49,435 nt of DNA from Nostoc sp. NMS9 (GCF_017114995.1 NZ_JABXKL010000047.1:1-49435); one strand, 5' to 3'. Counted from the first letter of the stretch, positions 1 to 9,860 are shown. Made by a program: numbers and translations. Notes: generated by a model from the letters alone, not told the origin.

Positions 1-56
1 TAACTCCTAACTCCTAACTCCTAACTCCTAACTCCTAACTCCTAACTCCTAACTCA
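1..56. repeat. TAACTCC heptanucleotide tandem repeat
   Basis: Seven perfect TAACTCC units fill positions 1-49 and a partial unit follows, running up to the hemF stop codon. This is the short tandemly repeated repetitive (STRR) class known from Nostoc and Anabaena genomes. The array probably continues to the left of the window. Confidence 0.9.
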
Positions 57-66
57 GCACTCACCA

Positions 67-1107
67 CTATTTTGGTGCCCAGTTGATCCAATCTTGAGGT
101 TTAAGGAAGGTTTCATACAACTCGGCTTCGGGGGAATTGGGTTCCGGTTGATAGCCGTATTCCCAGCGTACTAAAGGTGGTAAGGACATGAGAATTGATT
201 CTGTGCGTCCGTTGGTTTGCAAGCCAAAAATGGTGCCTCGGTCATAAACCAAGTTAAATTCTACATACCGTCCCCGGCGGTAGAGTTGAAAATTCCGTTG
301 GCGATCGCCATACTCTATCCCATGTCGCCGTTCTACAATCGGTACGTAAGCTGGTAAAAATGCTTTGCCACAGCCTTGTACAAAGCCAAACAAATCTTCC
401 CAATTGCGAGTTGCTGGTGTTCCCACCTGGTTGCTATAAATAGCCGCTTCCCCATTGGGATTTGGCCCGCGATATAAAGCACCCTGACCATCTTGGTAAT
501 CAAAAAATAGACCACCTACACCCCGTGTCTCGTCACGATGCTTGAGGTAGAAATATTCATCACACCACTGCTTAAACACTGGATAATACTCTGGGTGGTG
601 TTGGTCACAAGCCTGTTTTAATGTTTTGTGTAAATGTGCCGCATCTTCTGCAAAGGGGTAATAAGGTGTCAAGTCAATACCACCACCAAACCACCACACT
701 GGCCCCGCTTCAAAGTAGCGATAATTGAGATGAACTGTGGGCACATAAGGATTGCGAGGATGTAATACCATTGAAGTGCCTGTGGCATAAAAGCCATGCC
801 CTGCGGCTTCCGGGCGTTGGGTTAAAATTGAGGGTGGCAAATGGGAACCCTGAACTTCAGAAAAGTTTACACCTGCTTGTTCAAATATTGCACCATCTCG
901 CAGCACGCGCGATCGCCCTCCACCTCCTTCTGGGCGTTCCCAACTATCTTCATGAAACTTAGCCACACCATCTAGTTTTGCCAATGATTCGGTAATTTCG
1001 TCTTGCAGTTGTTTCATAAACTGACTGACCCTAGTCTGGGCGTCAGCTGCTGGCAAAGACTTGGATGATTCTGCTTCTACAGTTGGTATTTGCGAGTTGG
1101 TCAACAT
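67..1107 (-). CDS. hemF: Oxygen-dependent coproporphyrinogen III oxidase
   Basis: HemF oxidatively decarboxylates two propionates of coproporphyrinogen III to vinyls, giving protoporphyrinogen IX for heme and chlorophyll; it needs O2 and acts as a soluble homodimer. The 346-aa protein is family-sized with a short variable N-terminus. It has GGGGRSRV near residue 61, [10 protein letters not shown] near 105, the signature [13 protein letters not shown] at about 138-150, and a [18 protein letters not shown] segment near 182-199. The start is ATG at 1105-1107. The gene stands alone, ending against a heptanucleotide array and facing away from the + strand genes to its right. It is the aerobic enzyme, distinct from the radical SAM HemN. 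Identification is firm. Confidence 0.97.
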   Translation of the reverse strand: MLTNSQIPTVEAESSKSLPAADAQTRVSQFMKQLQDEITESLAKLDGVAKFHEDSWERPEGGGGRSRVLRDGAIFEQAGVNFSEVQGSHLPPSILTQRPEAAGHGFYATGTSMVLHPRNPYVPTVHLNYRYFEAGPVWWFGGGIDLTPYYPFAEDAAHLHKTLKQACDQHHPEYYPVFKQWCDEYFYLKHRDETRGVGGLFFDYQDGQGALYRGPNPNGEAAIYSNQVGTPATRNWEDLFGFVQGCGKAFLPAYVPIVERRHGIEYGDRQRNFQLYRRGRYVEFNLVYDRGTIFGLQTNGRTESILMSLPPLVRWEYGYQPEPNSPEAELYETFLKPQDWINWAPK

Positions 1108-1557
1108 AGATTCCCGAACCTAAATTACAATTTCCAGAAAGCCACAAATTTTTCATTTTAAAATTTGGGGAAAACACGCACCAACAATCTAGCTCTATTT
1201 GCCCAACCCGCTTTTTTCTTACTGGGTTAAGCATTTATCCGATTGATGGGCATCACTAGAGTTATTTTCCCTCAAATGCGTATAGGCTTGTATATTGAAT
1301 TATTTTTTTTTGAAATTCTTAATTGGAATATTCTGGTATAAAGACTAAATTTTAGTCTTAAGCTTGAGGTATCAAGGATTTGACTGGTCTACTCAGAACT
1401 TTTTTGCCATATTGCTGATGTCGGCTGTTAGGGTCTGTACCGAATCGAGGCTTGCTATGTTTAGGGCCTTTTTGAGAAAGTTTTAATTTAGCAGTTGATT
1501 GTAGTTGCACACCATACCAGAGTTACCAGAAAATATCTAGGGAGGAGGATTAGGAAA
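1108..1557. other. Intergenic, divergent promoter region
   Basis: These 450 bases separate hemF (-) from the SRPBCC gene (+), so both promoters should lie here. The stretch is AT-rich with a run of T around 1303-1310. I see no convincing operator, RNA or coding potential in it. Confidence 0.4.
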
Positions 1558-2082
1558 ATGCAAGGTTGGTTATCCAAATTCATCCACCGTAAACGTCGTC
1601 GGTTTTGCGCTTCTCTGGTGTGGACATATCGAGAGATTAGTTCTGCTTCTGTAGATGAACTGTGGCAAAAAGTGGTTGACTTAACAGATGTTTCCTGGCA
1701 TCCACAACTTAAGAGTACTAATGTCCCCCACGGATTAGTACCCAAACCAGGATTAATTTTTCAAGCTGTAACACGCTTTTCGCCGATACCCATCAGAATT
1801 TTTGTGGAACGCGTCAATCCCAGAGAGATGCTGAGTATCCGAGTGATGGCGATTCCCGGAATAGAGGAACGGGTAACTTACCAAGTAGAGTCAACGGTTT
1901 GTGGTACTTGTTTGTCTTATTCTGTAACTCTACGGGGTTGGTTATCGCCCCTGGTTTGGTCTTTATCCCGTCCTTATGCAGACCGCGTTGCACGATCTTT
2001 AGTCGAGGCAGTAGAAAAGACAGCATTACCAGCGGTATCTGGTAAGAAAAAATCTCTTAATGACAGTTGTTTTGATTTTTAG
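1558..2082 (+). CDS. SRPBCC-like (START/cyclase fold) protein
   Basis: A 174-aa protein of unknown function. The start chosen is ATG at 1558 because GGGAGGAGGAT lies 8-18 bases upstream, a strong ribosome binding site; a longer TTG start at 1495 has none. After a basic N-terminus (KFIHRKRRRF), the sequence has the pattern of SRPBCC lipid-binding domains: a first helix with SVDELWQKVVDL, then alternating strands (GLIFQAVTRFSPIPIRIFVERV; the RVTYQVES strand), and a final amphipathic helix (DRVARSLVEAVEKTAL). Such proteins bind hydrophobic ligands, but the ligand here cannot be read from sequence. No neighbour is close enough to form an operon. The fold assignment is inference. Confidence 0.7.
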   Translation: MQGWLSKFIHRKRRRFCASLVWTYREISSASVDELWQKVVDLTDVSWHPQLKSTNVPHGLVPKPGLIFQAVTRFSPIPIRIFVERVNPREMLSIRVMAIPGIEERVTYQVESTVCGTCLSYSVTLRGWLSPLVWSLSRPYADRVARSLVEAVEKTALPAVSGKKKSLNDSCFDF

Positions 2083-2084
2083 GT

Positions 2085-2204
2085 ATTGGGATTGGGGATA
2101 AGGACGATGAGGGGGATGAGGACGATGAGGGGGATGAGGGAGATGAGGGAGAATTTTTGACTAATGCCCAATGCCCAATGCCCAATGCCCAATGCCCAAT
2201 GCTC
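2085..2204. repeat. Low-complexity GA-rich and AATGCCC tandem repeats
   Basis: Positions 2085-2155 hold irregular repeats of GGGGATGAGG type and positions 2163-2204 hold five perfect AATGCCC units plus a degenerate one. This is another STRR-type array, sitting between the SRPBCC gene and mrp. Confidence 0.85.
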
Positions 2205-2364
2205 AAAGAAAGTTAAGATTCTATTAGGTAATAATGCAATTTGTTAAGTTTTATCACGGCAGTGACAGTGATAACACTAAGCTGACCTTACTTAAGAAGG
2301 CATCCAGTTAATAGCTAAGATGTTCCCCACAAGTGTATTTATTCATTTTGAATTTTGAACTTTT

Positions 2365-3435
2365 ATGTACGATGTCCTCGATTCCCGCTCTGTCCTAGAA
2401 GTTTTGCGACCAGTGGAAGACCCAGAACTGCGTAAAAGTCTGGTAGAACTGAATATGATTCGCAACGTAAAAATTGACGGTGGTAAGGTTAGTTTCACTT
2501 TAGTGTTAACCACTCCTGCCTGTCCTTTACGTGAATTTATTGTCGAAGACTGTCAGAAAGCTGTCAAAAAACTCCCAGGCGTTACCGATGTCAGCATAGA
2601 AGTGACGGCAGAAACACCGCAACAAAAAAGTTTACCTGACCGCACTGGCATTTCTGGAGTGAAAAATATCATTGCTGTTTCCAGCGGTAAAGGTGGCGTT
2701 GGTAAAAGTACGGTGGCGGTAAATGTCGCAGTGGCTTTAGCCCAAACTGGGGCGAAAGTCGGCTTGCTAGATGCTGATATTTATGGCCCCAATGACCCTA
2801 CCATGCTGGGTTTGTCTGATGCTCAAATTACTGTGCGTTCTACTGAAACAGGTGACATCCTGGAACCGGCTTTTAATCACGGCGTCAAATTAGTTTCAAT
2901 GGGCTTTTTGATTGACCGAGATCAACCAGTAATTTGGCGGGGGCCTATGCTCAATGGTGTAATTCGCCAGTTTCTCTATCAAGTTGAATGGGGAGAACTG
3001 GATTATCTGATTGTAGATATGCCACCGGGAACGGGAGATGCTCAGTTAACTTTAACCCAAGCAGTGCCGATGGCAGGGGCAGTAATTGTCACCACGCCGC
3101 AAAACGTAGCTCTGTTAGATTCTCGCAAGGGATTGCGGATGTTCCAGCAGATGAATGTTCCGGTATTGGGAATCGTGGAAAATATGAGCTATTTTATCCC
3201 CCCTGATCAACCAGATAAGCAATATGACATCTTTGGTTCCGGTGGTGGCTCCAAAACAGCTGCTGAATTGGGAGTGCCACTGTTGGGGTGTGTACCGCTA
3301 GAGATTTCCACACGAGTTGGTGGTGACAGCGGTGTGCCAATAGTTGTTGGCGACCCAGATTCAGCTTCAGCAAAAGCATTAACAGCGATCGCTCTTACCA
3401 TTGCAGGTAAAGTATCAGTTGCTGCTCTAACATAA
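2365..3435 (+). CDS. mrp: Mrp/ApbC/NBP35-type Fe-S cluster carrier ATPase
   Basis: The 356-aa protein has an N-terminal MIP18/DUF59-type domain (about residues 8-85) followed by a MinD-like P-loop ATPase. The deviant Walker A SGKGGVGKST is at 107-116, a switch region DADIYGPNDPTM at about 137-148 and DMPPGTGDAQ near 218. Members bind and transfer 4Fe-4S clusters to apoproteins, and several contribute to Fe-S supply for photosystem I or NDH. The segment after VENMSYF is PPDQPDKQYDIFG and has no CxxC pair, unlike the E. coli protein; cyanobacterial members may commonly look like this. Start is ATG at 2365. It appears monocistronic: repeats flank it on both sides. Confidence 0.93.
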   Translation: MYDVLDSRSVLEVLRPVEDPELRKSLVELNMIRNVKIDGGKVSFTLVLTTPACPLREFIVEDCQKAVKKLPGVTDVSIEVTAETPQQKSLPDRTGISGVKNIIAVSSGKGGVGKSTVAVNVAVALAQTGAKVGLLDADIYGPNDPTMLGLSDAQITVRSTETGDILEPAFNHGVKLVSMGFLIDRDQPVIWRGPMLNGVIRQFLYQVEWGELDYLIVDMPPGTGDAQLTLTQAVPMAGAVIVTTPQNVALLDSRKGLRMFQQMNVPVLGIVENMSYFIPPDQPDKQYDIFGSGGGSKTAAELGVPLLGCVPLEISTRVGGDSGVPIVVGDPDSASAKALTAIALTIAGKVSVAALT

Positions 3436-3483
3436 TTATAAATTTTAATTGCTATCTACTTCCTGGGCTATAGCTTGGGAATA

Positions 3484-3600
3484 CTAGGGACTGGGTATTA
3501 GGGAGTGGGGAAGTAGGGGAGCAGAGGAGCAAGGGAGAATAACTAATAACCAATGCCCAATGCCCAATGCCCAATGCCCAATGCCCAATTCTCAACAATT
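3484..3600. repeat. G-rich tract and CAATGCC tandem repeat
   Basis: A GGGAGTGGGG-like tract is followed by five CAATGCC units at 3551-3585, the same heptanucleotide class as at 2163-2204, lying between mrp and rodA. Confidence 0.85.
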
Positions 3601-3624
3601 AAAGCTAAAGTTTAAACTGGCACA

Positions 3625-4938
3625 ATGTTGTTAAAACGATCGCTCCCCAAAATTCGCTGGAAGTCTTGGGTTAAGCCCTGGCAGCAGGTAGATTGGCTAC
3701 TTTTTTGTTTGCCGATTGCTGTCAGTATCTTTGGCGGCCTGATGATTCTTAGTACGGAACTGAAGCAGCCAGTAACTGACTGGTGGTGGCACTGGATGGT
3801 AGCGGGTATCGGCGTGCTTATAGCCCTGCTTTTATCTCGTACCCGTTACGAACTTTTGATGCAGTGGCACTGGGTAACTTATTCATTAACGAACTTCAGC
3901 TTAATCGCCGTGATGATTGCTGGTACTAGTGCCAAAGGGGCGCAGCGGTGGATTAGTATCGCCGGCTTTAACGTGCAACCCTCAGAATTTGCCAAAGTCG
4001 GCATGATTGTTACTTTAGCAGCTTTGTTACACAGGCGGACTGCTTCTAGCCTCGAAGGTGTTTTCCGCGTTTTGGCAATCACCGCTGTACCTTGGGGATT
4101 AGTATTTTTACAGCCAGATTTAGCAACATCACTGGTATTTGGTGCGATCGTCTTAGGAATGCTTTACTGGGCAAATGCTAACCCAGGCTGGTTAATTCTG
4201 ATGATTTCTCCGGTGGTTGCCGCCATTTTGTTTAGTATATCTTGGCCTTTAACAGAGCCGATAGTTTTATTCAAAGAACTATCTTTTGGTCCATTAGGAC
4301 TAATTTGGTCAGTTGCAATGGCTATTGTGGGCTGGCAAACTCTTCCCTGGCGTCGATTTGGTTTAGGTGCTATCGGTGCCTGGACTCTTAATATACTGGG
4401 TGGCGAATTAGGAGTCTTCGCCTGGAACCATGTTTTGAAAGAGTATCAAAAAGACCGACTAACTGTATTCATGAATCCCGATCACGATCCACTCGGTGCA
4501 GGATATCACTTAATCCAATCTCGTATTGCTATTGGTGCTGGTGAAATTTGGGGATGGGGTCTGTTCAAGGGGCCCATGACGCAACTGAATTTTGTACCGG
4601 AACAGCATACAGACTTTATTTTCTCCGCAGTGGGAGAAGAATTTGGTTTTGTTGGTTGTTTGTTAGTGCTATTTGTTTTCTGTCTAATTTGCTTCCGTCT
4701 ACTGCATGTTGCCCAAACCGCCAAAGATAACTTTGGTTCTTTGTTGGCTATTGGCGTTTTGTCCATGATCGTATTTCAGGTGATTGTAAACGTTGGTATG
4801 ACTGTTGGTTTAGCACCTGTGGCAGGAATTCCCCTACCTTGGATGAGTTATGGGCGTTCTGCAATGCTGACCAACTTCATTTCCTTGGGAATAGTAGAAT
4901 CGGTAGCAAATTTTCGGCAAAGACAGAAGTATTATTGA
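3625..4938 (+). CDS. rodA: RodA-type SEDS peptidoglycan glycosyltransferase
   Basis: SEDS proteins polymerise lipid II into glycan strands in the inner membrane with a class B penicillin-binding protein. The 437-aa protein has about ten hydrophobic segments beginning near residue 26 (LLFCLPIAVSIFGGLMIL). Family motifs are GFNVQPSEFAKVG near 114-126, DRLTVFMNPDHDPLG near 282-296, FVPEQHTDFIFSAVGEE near 324-340, and a C-terminal IPLPWMSYGRSAML. The QPSEFAK and EQHTDFIF forms fit RodA better than FtsW. Start is ATG at 3625. The N-terminus is rich in K, R and W before the first membrane span. It lies apart from ftsQ-ftsZ, as expected for an elongation function. Confidence 0.93.
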   Translation: MLLKRSLPKIRWKSWVKPWQQVDWLLFCLPIAVSIFGGLMILSTELKQPVTDWWWHWMVAGIGVLIALLLSRTRYELLMQWHWVTYSLTNFSLIAVMIAGTSAKGAQRWISIAGFNVQPSEFAKVGMIVTLAALLHRRTASSLEGVFRVLAITAVPWGLVFLQPDLATSLVFGAIVLGMLYWANANPGWLILMISPVVAAILFSISWPLTEPIVLFKELSFGPLGLIWSVAMAIVGWQTLPWRRFGLGAIGAWTLNILGGELGVFAWNHVLKEYQKDRLTVFMNPDHDPLGAGYHLIQSRIAIGAGEIWGWGLFKGPMTQLNFVPEQHTDFIFSAVGEEFGFVGCLLVLFVFCLICFRLLHVAQTAKDNFGSLLAIGVLSMIVFQVIVNVGMTVGLAPVAGIPLPWMSYGRSAMLTNFISLGIVESVANFRQRQKYY

Positions 4939-4947
4939 TTCGTCATT

Positions 4948-4986
4948 AGTCATTTGTCCTTTGTCTTTTACTAATGACAAATGACT
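4948..4986. terminator. Inverted repeat after rodA
   Basis: AGTCATTTGTC (4948-4958) pairs with GACAAATGACT (4976-4986) across a 17-base loop, 10 bases beyond the rodA stop. It may end the rodA transcript, but the same sequence family occurs as a dispersed repeat in the window (for example near 27240-27265), so a terminator role is uncertain. Confidence 0.45.
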
Positions 4987-5033
4987 ATTAACAAGTATTA
5001 AGCTATTAAAAGGAAACAAGCGAGGCTAAAAAA

Positions 5034-5231
5034 ATGATTCTGCCTGGAGCAACTGTTCGCGTCAAGAATCCCGCAGATACCTATTATCGCTATGAAGGAC
5101 TCGTGCAACGGGTGAGTGACGGCAAAGTAGCTGTATTATTTGAGGGTGGTAACTGGGATAAATTAGTTACCTTCCGCCTAAGCGAATTGGAACTCGTCGA
5201 GACCACTGCCGGACGTAAAAAAGCCAAATAA
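5034..5231 (+). CDS. ndhS: NAD(P)H-quinone oxidoreductase subunit S
   Basis: NdhS is the small SH3-like subunit of cyanobacterial and chloroplast NDH-1 that helps dock reduced ferredoxin for cyclic electron flow around photosystem I. The 65-aa product matches this family through its length and its [20 protein letters not shown] and [15 protein letters not shown] segments; the C-terminal KKAK tail is variable. It acts on the cytoplasmic face of the thylakoid membrane. Start is ATG at 5034 with AAAAGGAAAC upstream as a likely ribosome site. It is monocistronic here, like many ndh accessory genes. Confidence 0.92.
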   Translation: MILPGATVRVKNPADTYYRYEGLVQRVSDGKVAVLFEGGNWDKLVTFRLSELELVETTAGRKKAK

Positions 5232-5239
5232 GATTAGTT

Positions 5240-5346
5240 AGGAGTGAGAAGTTAGGAGTTAGGAGTTATGATTCCTCAACTCATCAGGGGCTAAACGCCC
5301 CGCTACCGCTAACATAACTCCTAACTCAGCACTTAGCACTCAGCAC
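5240..5346. repeat. GTTAGGAGTT repeats and GC hairpin
   Basis: Repeats of TTAGGAG (5240-5267) and of AACTCCTAACTC type (5315-5326) bracket GGGGCTAAACGCCCCGC (5287-5303), a small perfect hairpin with arms GGGGC and GCCCC. The block resembles dispersed Nostoc intergenic repeats and may double as a weak terminator after ndhS. Confidence 0.6.
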
Positions 5347-5350
5347 TCCC

Positions 5351-6007
5351 ATGCGCCTCCCCCTACCACAGTTTGCCACTGGCGATCGCCATCCGAACCA
5401 CATTGCGGAGGTGATTGAAACTACCAGTACCGAATTTTTAGCTCAGTGTTTAGAGCCGGAAGATTTAAGCTTTCCCTCGATGCCACCCTTTGGTAGCTGG
5501 GTCTGTTCTGTAGATGAAGAATCTGGCAATAAAATTTATGCTGTAGTGTATTATGCCACAACTATGCCCATAGATTCCGTACACAGGGCGAGAGCGTTAG
5601 GGTTGTCCTTGCAAGACTTACGGGAGGAACAACCCCAAATATTTGCTATGCTCCGTACAGAATTCCGGGCTGCGATCGTCGGATTTGAACTATCTTCGCA
5701 AAATCAAAGTTATAACCAAAGAGTATATCAGTATCTTCCACCTCGTCCCCCGCAAATTCATCAAGCTGTTTATCGATGTGAACCAGAAGCTATCATTAAA
5801 TTTACTGAAGAACTAGATTTTTTACGGACACTCCTTTGTATAAATGGTGCGCCAATAGAGTCTTTAACCGCAGCTGCGATTCGAGATGTATACCAGTTAC
5901 GCAAAGCTGACCGAGAATGGCTAATTAAAGCTGGACGTAGCTTAAGTGTTTTACTTAAAGATGACTACGATCGCTTACGGTTCATTTTGAGTCAAATCCA
6001 CCCGTAG
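5351..6007 (+). CDS. HAS-barrel domain protein, conserved in cyanobacteria
   Basis: A 218-aa protein that I recognise as the cyanobacterial group with an N-terminal HAS-barrel, the small beta barrel also found at the N-terminus of HerA and ATP synthase-like ATPases. Residues about 1-85 have the strands, including HIAEVIETTSTEFLAQCL and FGSWVCSVDEESGNKIYAVVY. A middle part (RARALGLSLQDLREEQPQIF, near residues 80-99) and a helical C-terminus (about 150-218; KADREWLIKAGRSLSVLL) follow. No ATPase motif is present. Its function is unknown. Start ATG at 5351 follows a repeat block directly, with no strong Shine-Dalgarno sequence. Confidence 0.8.
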   Translation: MRLPLPQFATGDRHPNHIAEVIETTSTEFLAQCLEPEDLSFPSMPPFGSWVCSVDEESGNKIYAVVYYATTMPIDSVHRARALGLSLQDLREEQPQIFAMLRTEFRAAIVGFELSSQNQSYNQRVYQYLPPRPPQIHQAVYRCEPEAIIKFTEELDFLRTLLCINGAPIESLTAAAIRDVYQLRKADREWLIKAGRSLSVLLKDDYDRLRFILSQIHP

Positions 6008-6152
6008 ATAGTTAATTCTTAAATAATTGCCTAGTTAGTGTAAATTAAGATTTTTTATTTTTCGGCAGGTGGCTTTTCTATTTATTCATATTGATCGGGC
6101 GATCGCCCCCAAGGTAATCGCTGTTTTACCATAGCCCCTTCAATTCCTATAT

Positions 6153-8291
6153 ATGGAACTAATATCACAAGTTCTTGTTCTGGAACCAACTTCCCAAGTT
6201 CTTGGCAAAGAACCAATTGTTCCCTTTGCTATTTTGCTGGTGGTCATCTTAGTTATACCCATCATGTTTGAGCGGCTAAGATTACCAGGATTAGTGGGTT
6301 TGGTTTTCTCAGGGCTAGTACTTGGACCTTCAGGTTGGAATCTTTTTCAGTCTGACTCACCGATAATTAACCTACTATCAAACATTGGGTTAATTTATTT
6401 ACTGTTTGTCGCTGGGCTAGAAATTGATCTAGAACAGTTTCGCCGGAAAAAAAGTCGTGCCTTTGGGTTTGCTAGCTTGACTTTCAGTGTACCCCTAGTC
6501 ATGGGAACCTTAGTAGGGCTGATTTTAGGCTATGGCTGGAATACTTCAATTTTAATTGGCTCTTTATTCGCTTCCTATACCCTTTTGGCATACCCCATAA
6601 TCAGCCGTTTGGGAGTGATAAACAACGAAGCTGTTACTATCACCATTGGAGCTACGATTTTTACAAACATTGGTGCAGTACTAATATTAGCCATTTGTGT
6701 AGCTGTCTCTCATACTGAAGCATTCAGCTTTGCGAAACTACTCACCTTGTCAGGTTGGTTAACTATTTACTCTGTGGCTGTTGTTACAGGATTTGATTGG
6801 GCAGGTAAAGAATTTTTCAAGCGGTCTGGAGACGATGAAGGAAACAAATTTTTGTTTGTGTTGCTTTCTGTGTTTCTGGCAGCTATGGGCGCTCAATTGA
6901 TTGGGGTAGAAAAAATTGTTGGTGCTTTTTTAGCGGGTTTGGCAGTAAATGAAGCTGTGGGTGAAGGCCCAGTCAAAGAAAAGGTGGTATTTATTGGCAG
7001 TGTGCTGTTCATTCCCATTTTCTTTGTAGACCTTGGCTTACTGATAGATTTACCCGCCTTTGTGAACAATCTGAACACGCTCAAGTTAACGCTGTCGATC
7101 GTAGTTGGTTTGATTGTCAGTAAATTGATTGCAGCTTTGTTGACAAAACTGGTTTACCACTATAAATGGCAAGAAATGCTAACGATGTGGTCGCTGTCAC
7201 TTCCCCAAGTTGGTACAACGTTAGCAGCAACGTTAGTGGGATATCGGTCTGGGTTGCTACCACTAGAAGTATTACACAGTGTGATTGTCTTAATGCTCGT
7301 CACATCAACCTTGGGGCCGTTGATAACCAGTCGAATAGCTGTTGGTTTGAATTCCCCACCAGATGAAGATCCAGCACCACCCCTAGCTGAGGAGAATGCA
7401 TCAGAAACAGACAGTGCTTTTACTATAGTCGTGCCTATATATAATCCTCAGACCCAGCAGTATTTGATTGAAATGGCGGCGTTATTAGCGCGTCAGTCTC
7501 AGGGCAAAATTATACCCTTGGCGATCGTTACTGCTGCTGCTCAGATGGATGCGCCCCACTTAGAAGCGTCTTTACAACGGAGTGAGTGGTTGTTGAATAA
7601 AGCCACGACACAAAGTCGAGCCTTGGGCGTAGCCGCAGAACCAATGCTGCGAATCGATGATGCCTTTGCTCAAGGAATTAGCAGAGCGGCTCGCGAACAA
7701 AAGGCTAATTTAATTGTTATGGGTTGGGGTAAACGGACTGGGTTACGAGCGCGTTTATTTGGGAATGTGATTGATGGTGTGCTTTGGACATCCCATTGTC
7801 CAGTAGCAGTGACACGTCTAGTAGAATCACCGAAAAAAATTCAGCGGATCTTAGTACCAATAGAAAATTTAACAGCACCGACATTACAACCTGTACAATT
7901 TGCCCAGATGCTCGCAGAGGCAAATCAGAGCCACATTACTGTGTTGAATGTGTGCGATCGCCGCACTAGTTCTAGTAAAATTGCTTGGAGGCGATCGCAT
8001 CTCTCCCTATTGGTATCTAAATTGGCTTTGGCCAATGCCCCAGAAATTCAAATCATCGCTCACGAAAATGTTGCCCAAGCAATTTTGCAGGCAGCAAGAT
8101 TATATGATTTAGTAGTTTTACCTTTTATACGTAATCGTACCAGTCCTGGAGGGTTAGCCATTAGCGATGTCACAACCCAGTTAGCCAGACAACTCACCTG
8201 CTCAATTATCATGCTTGGAGAACCGCAACGCACTCAAACCACAAATTTAATTATGTCTACCACGGTTAGCAGCATTACATCTGCTGTATGA
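6153..8291 (+). CDS. CPA2 cation:proton antiporter with tandem USP domains
   Basis: A 712-aa protein. Residues about 20-395 form 11-13 hydrophobic segments of the CPA2 (KefB/NapA-type) exchanger fold, with motifs such as GLVGLVFSGLVLGPSGWN, GLIYLLFVAGLEIDLEQF and GAFLAGLAVNEAVG. Residues about 425-545 and 560-695 are two cytoplasmic universal-stress-protein-like domains; the first has NLIVMGWGKRTG, the second LVVLPFIRNR. The family exchanges Na+ or K+ for H+ in pH and salt homeostasis, and the stress domains may sense nucleotides. Which ion it carries cannot be read. Start is ATG at 6153. It forms no obvious operon. Confidence 0.9.
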   Translation: MELISQVLVLEPTSQVLGKEPIVPFAILLVVILVIPIMFERLRLPGLVGLVFSGLVLGPSGWNLFQSDSPIINLLSNIGLIYLLFVAGLEIDLEQFRRKKSRAFGFASLTFSVPLVMGTLVGLILGYGWNTSILIGSLFASYTLLAYPIISRLGVINNEAVTITIGATIFTNIGAVLILAICVAVSHTEAFSFAKLLTLSGWLTIYSVAVVTGFDWAGKEFFKRSGDDEGNKFLFVLLSVFLAAMGAQLIGVEKIVGAFLAGLAVNEAVGEGPVKEKVVFIGSVLFIPIFFVDLGLLIDLPAFVNNLNTLKLTLSIVVGLIVSKLIAALLTKLVYHYKWQEMLTMWSLSLPQVGTTLAATLVGYRSGLLPLEVLHSVIVLMLVTSTLGPLITSRIAVGLNSPPDEDPAPPLAEENASETDSAFTIVVPIYNPQTQQYLIEMAALLARQSQGKIIPLAIVTAAAQMDAPHLEASLQRSEWLLNKATTQSRALGVAAEPMLRIDDAFAQGISRAAREQKANLIVMGWGKRTGLRARLFGNVIDGVLWTSHCPVAVTRLVESPKKIQRILVPIENLTAPTLQPVQFAQMLAEANQSHITVLNVCDRRTSSSKIAWRRSHLSLLVSKLALANAPEIQIIAHENVAQAILQAARLYDLVVLPFIRNRTSPGGLAISDVTTQLARQLTCSIIMLGEPQRTQTTNLIMSTTVSSITSAV

Positions 8292-8760
8292 TGTAAGGCA
8301 GAATACAGTTGAAGTAAGTAGACTTGGGCTGCGTTAGCGTAGTCCGCTGGAGGCATCAAATTTCCAAAAATCTTGGCAATAAATGAATCGGCTGTAGGAA
8401 TGTACATCTGTATTATTGGCATGTATTTCTAGCACGAGTGTCACCCTGATCTCGACTAATTTGTTGTATCCTAATAAAACCTTAATAACCGTAAAAATAC
8501 TTTATATTTTTGAAGATTTAATAAAGTTCGGCTAAACAACAAACAATTTTTAAACAATTTTTGTTATTTTGCTAATTAAATTCTTACAAAAACAGGTAAA
8601 AATGTAACAAAACTACAACTGTGAAAAAATAGGTAAGTTCAACAACACTTTTTGATTGAGCCTTGTTCTTTTTTTTTGTTTTGTATTTTTGTACCCAAGG
8701 TGGGTAATCTAAAAGTAAGTGCAATAGCTACTGAAAATATTTGTAAGTAACTGGGAAACT
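8292..8760. other. Long AT-rich leader before the UXS gene
   Basis: These 469 bases contain a GC-richer dispersed repeat (GCGTTAGCGTAGTCCGC, about 8332-8348) and then 350 AT-rich bases with homopolymer runs. The promoter of the UDP-xylose synthase gene should lie here. I see no ORF or recognisable RNA. Confidence 0.4.
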
Positions 8761-9711
8761 ATGAGAATTTTGGTGACGGGCGGTGCTGGGTTTATTGGTT
8801 CCCATCTCATCGACCGACTAATGAATGCTGGGCATGAATTAATATGCTTGGATAATTTTTACACTGGTCATAAACGGAACATTCTGAAATGGTTAGGCCA
8901 TCCGTACTTTGAATTGATCCGCCACGATATTACCGAACCAATTCGGTTAGAAGTGGATCAAATTTATCATTTAGCTTGTCCTGCTTCACCAGTACATTAC
9001 CAGTACAACCCAGTTAAAACCGTTAAAACTAACGTGATGGGAACACTGAATATGTTGGGGCTAGCTAAACGTGTGAAAGCGAGGTTTTTCTTAGCTTCCA
9101 CTAGCGAAGTATACGGAGATCCAGAAGTTCATCCTCAAACTGAAGAGTATAGAGGTAGCGTCAATCCCATTGGGATACGTTCATGCTATGACGAAGGTAA
9201 AAGAATTGCTGAAACTCTAGCATTTGATTACTACAGGCAAAATAAAGTTGATATTCGAGTTGTTCGGATATTCAACACCTATGGGCCGAGAATGTTAGAA
9301 AACGATGGTCGGGTGGTGAGCAACTTTATAGTTCAAGCCTTGCGGGGTAATCCTTTAACTGTGTACGGTGATGGTTCACAAACTCGTAGTTTCTGCTACG
9401 TTTCTGATTTGGTAGAAGGATTCATCCGCTTAATGAATAGCGACTACATTGGGCCAGTCAACCTGGGCAATCCTGGTGAATACACGATTTTACAATTGGC
9501 ACAAACTGTGCAAAATATGATCAATCCAGACGCGCAGATTAAGTTCGAGGCACTACCTTCGGACGATCCCCGACGTCGCCAGCCTGATATCACAAAGGCA
9601 AAAACTTGGTTAAATTGGGAACCTACCATTCCTCTGCAAGAGGGTTTAAAACTGACAATAGAAGATTTTCGCGATCGTATTCAAAGCGATGTCAATAATT
9701 CAACTACCTGA
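8761..9711 (+). CDS. UDP-glucuronate decarboxylase (UDP-xylose synthase)
   Basis: An extended SDR enzyme of 316 aa that oxidises, decarboxylates and re-reduces UDP-glucuronate to UDP-xylose with bound NAD+. The Rossmann motif GGAGFIGSH is at residues 7-15. The catalytic set is visible: STSEVYGD at 113-120 and YDEGK at 143-147 (Tyr143, Lys147). The segments [30 protein letters not shown] and [10 protein letters not shown] are typical of UXS and distinguish it from 4-epimerases. Next on the same strand is ugd, whose product is the substrate here, so the pair forms a short UDP-glucose to UDP-xylose route for extracellular or wall polysaccharide. Start is ATG at 8761. Confidence 0.9.
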   Translation: MRILVTGGAGFIGSHLIDRLMNAGHELICLDNFYTGHKRNILKWLGHPYFELIRHDITEPIRLEVDQIYHLACPASPVHYQYNPVKTVKTNVMGTLNMLGLAKRVKARFFLASTSEVYGDPEVHPQTEEYRGSVNPIGIRSCYDEGKRIAETLAFDYYRQNKVDIRVVRIFNTYGPRMLENDGRVVSNFIVQALRGNPLTVYGDGSQTRSFCYVSDLVEGFIRLMNSDYIGPVNLGNPGEYTILQLAQTVQNMINPDAQIKFEALPSDDPRRRQPDITKAKTWLNWEPTIPLQEGLKLTIEDFRDRIQSDVNNSTT

Positions 9712-9860
9712 GTGGCGTCTAGCGTTACTCTAGATTTTCATGCAGGCTAACCTGATTGGTAGCTAGTCTATATTAGTTGCTGAGTTTTCTTAAGTGTGTA
9801 AGTGTAAAGTTGAGAACTTCTTTTTGAAAATTAAGCCCAAATAAGTGAGGAGTTAAATAA

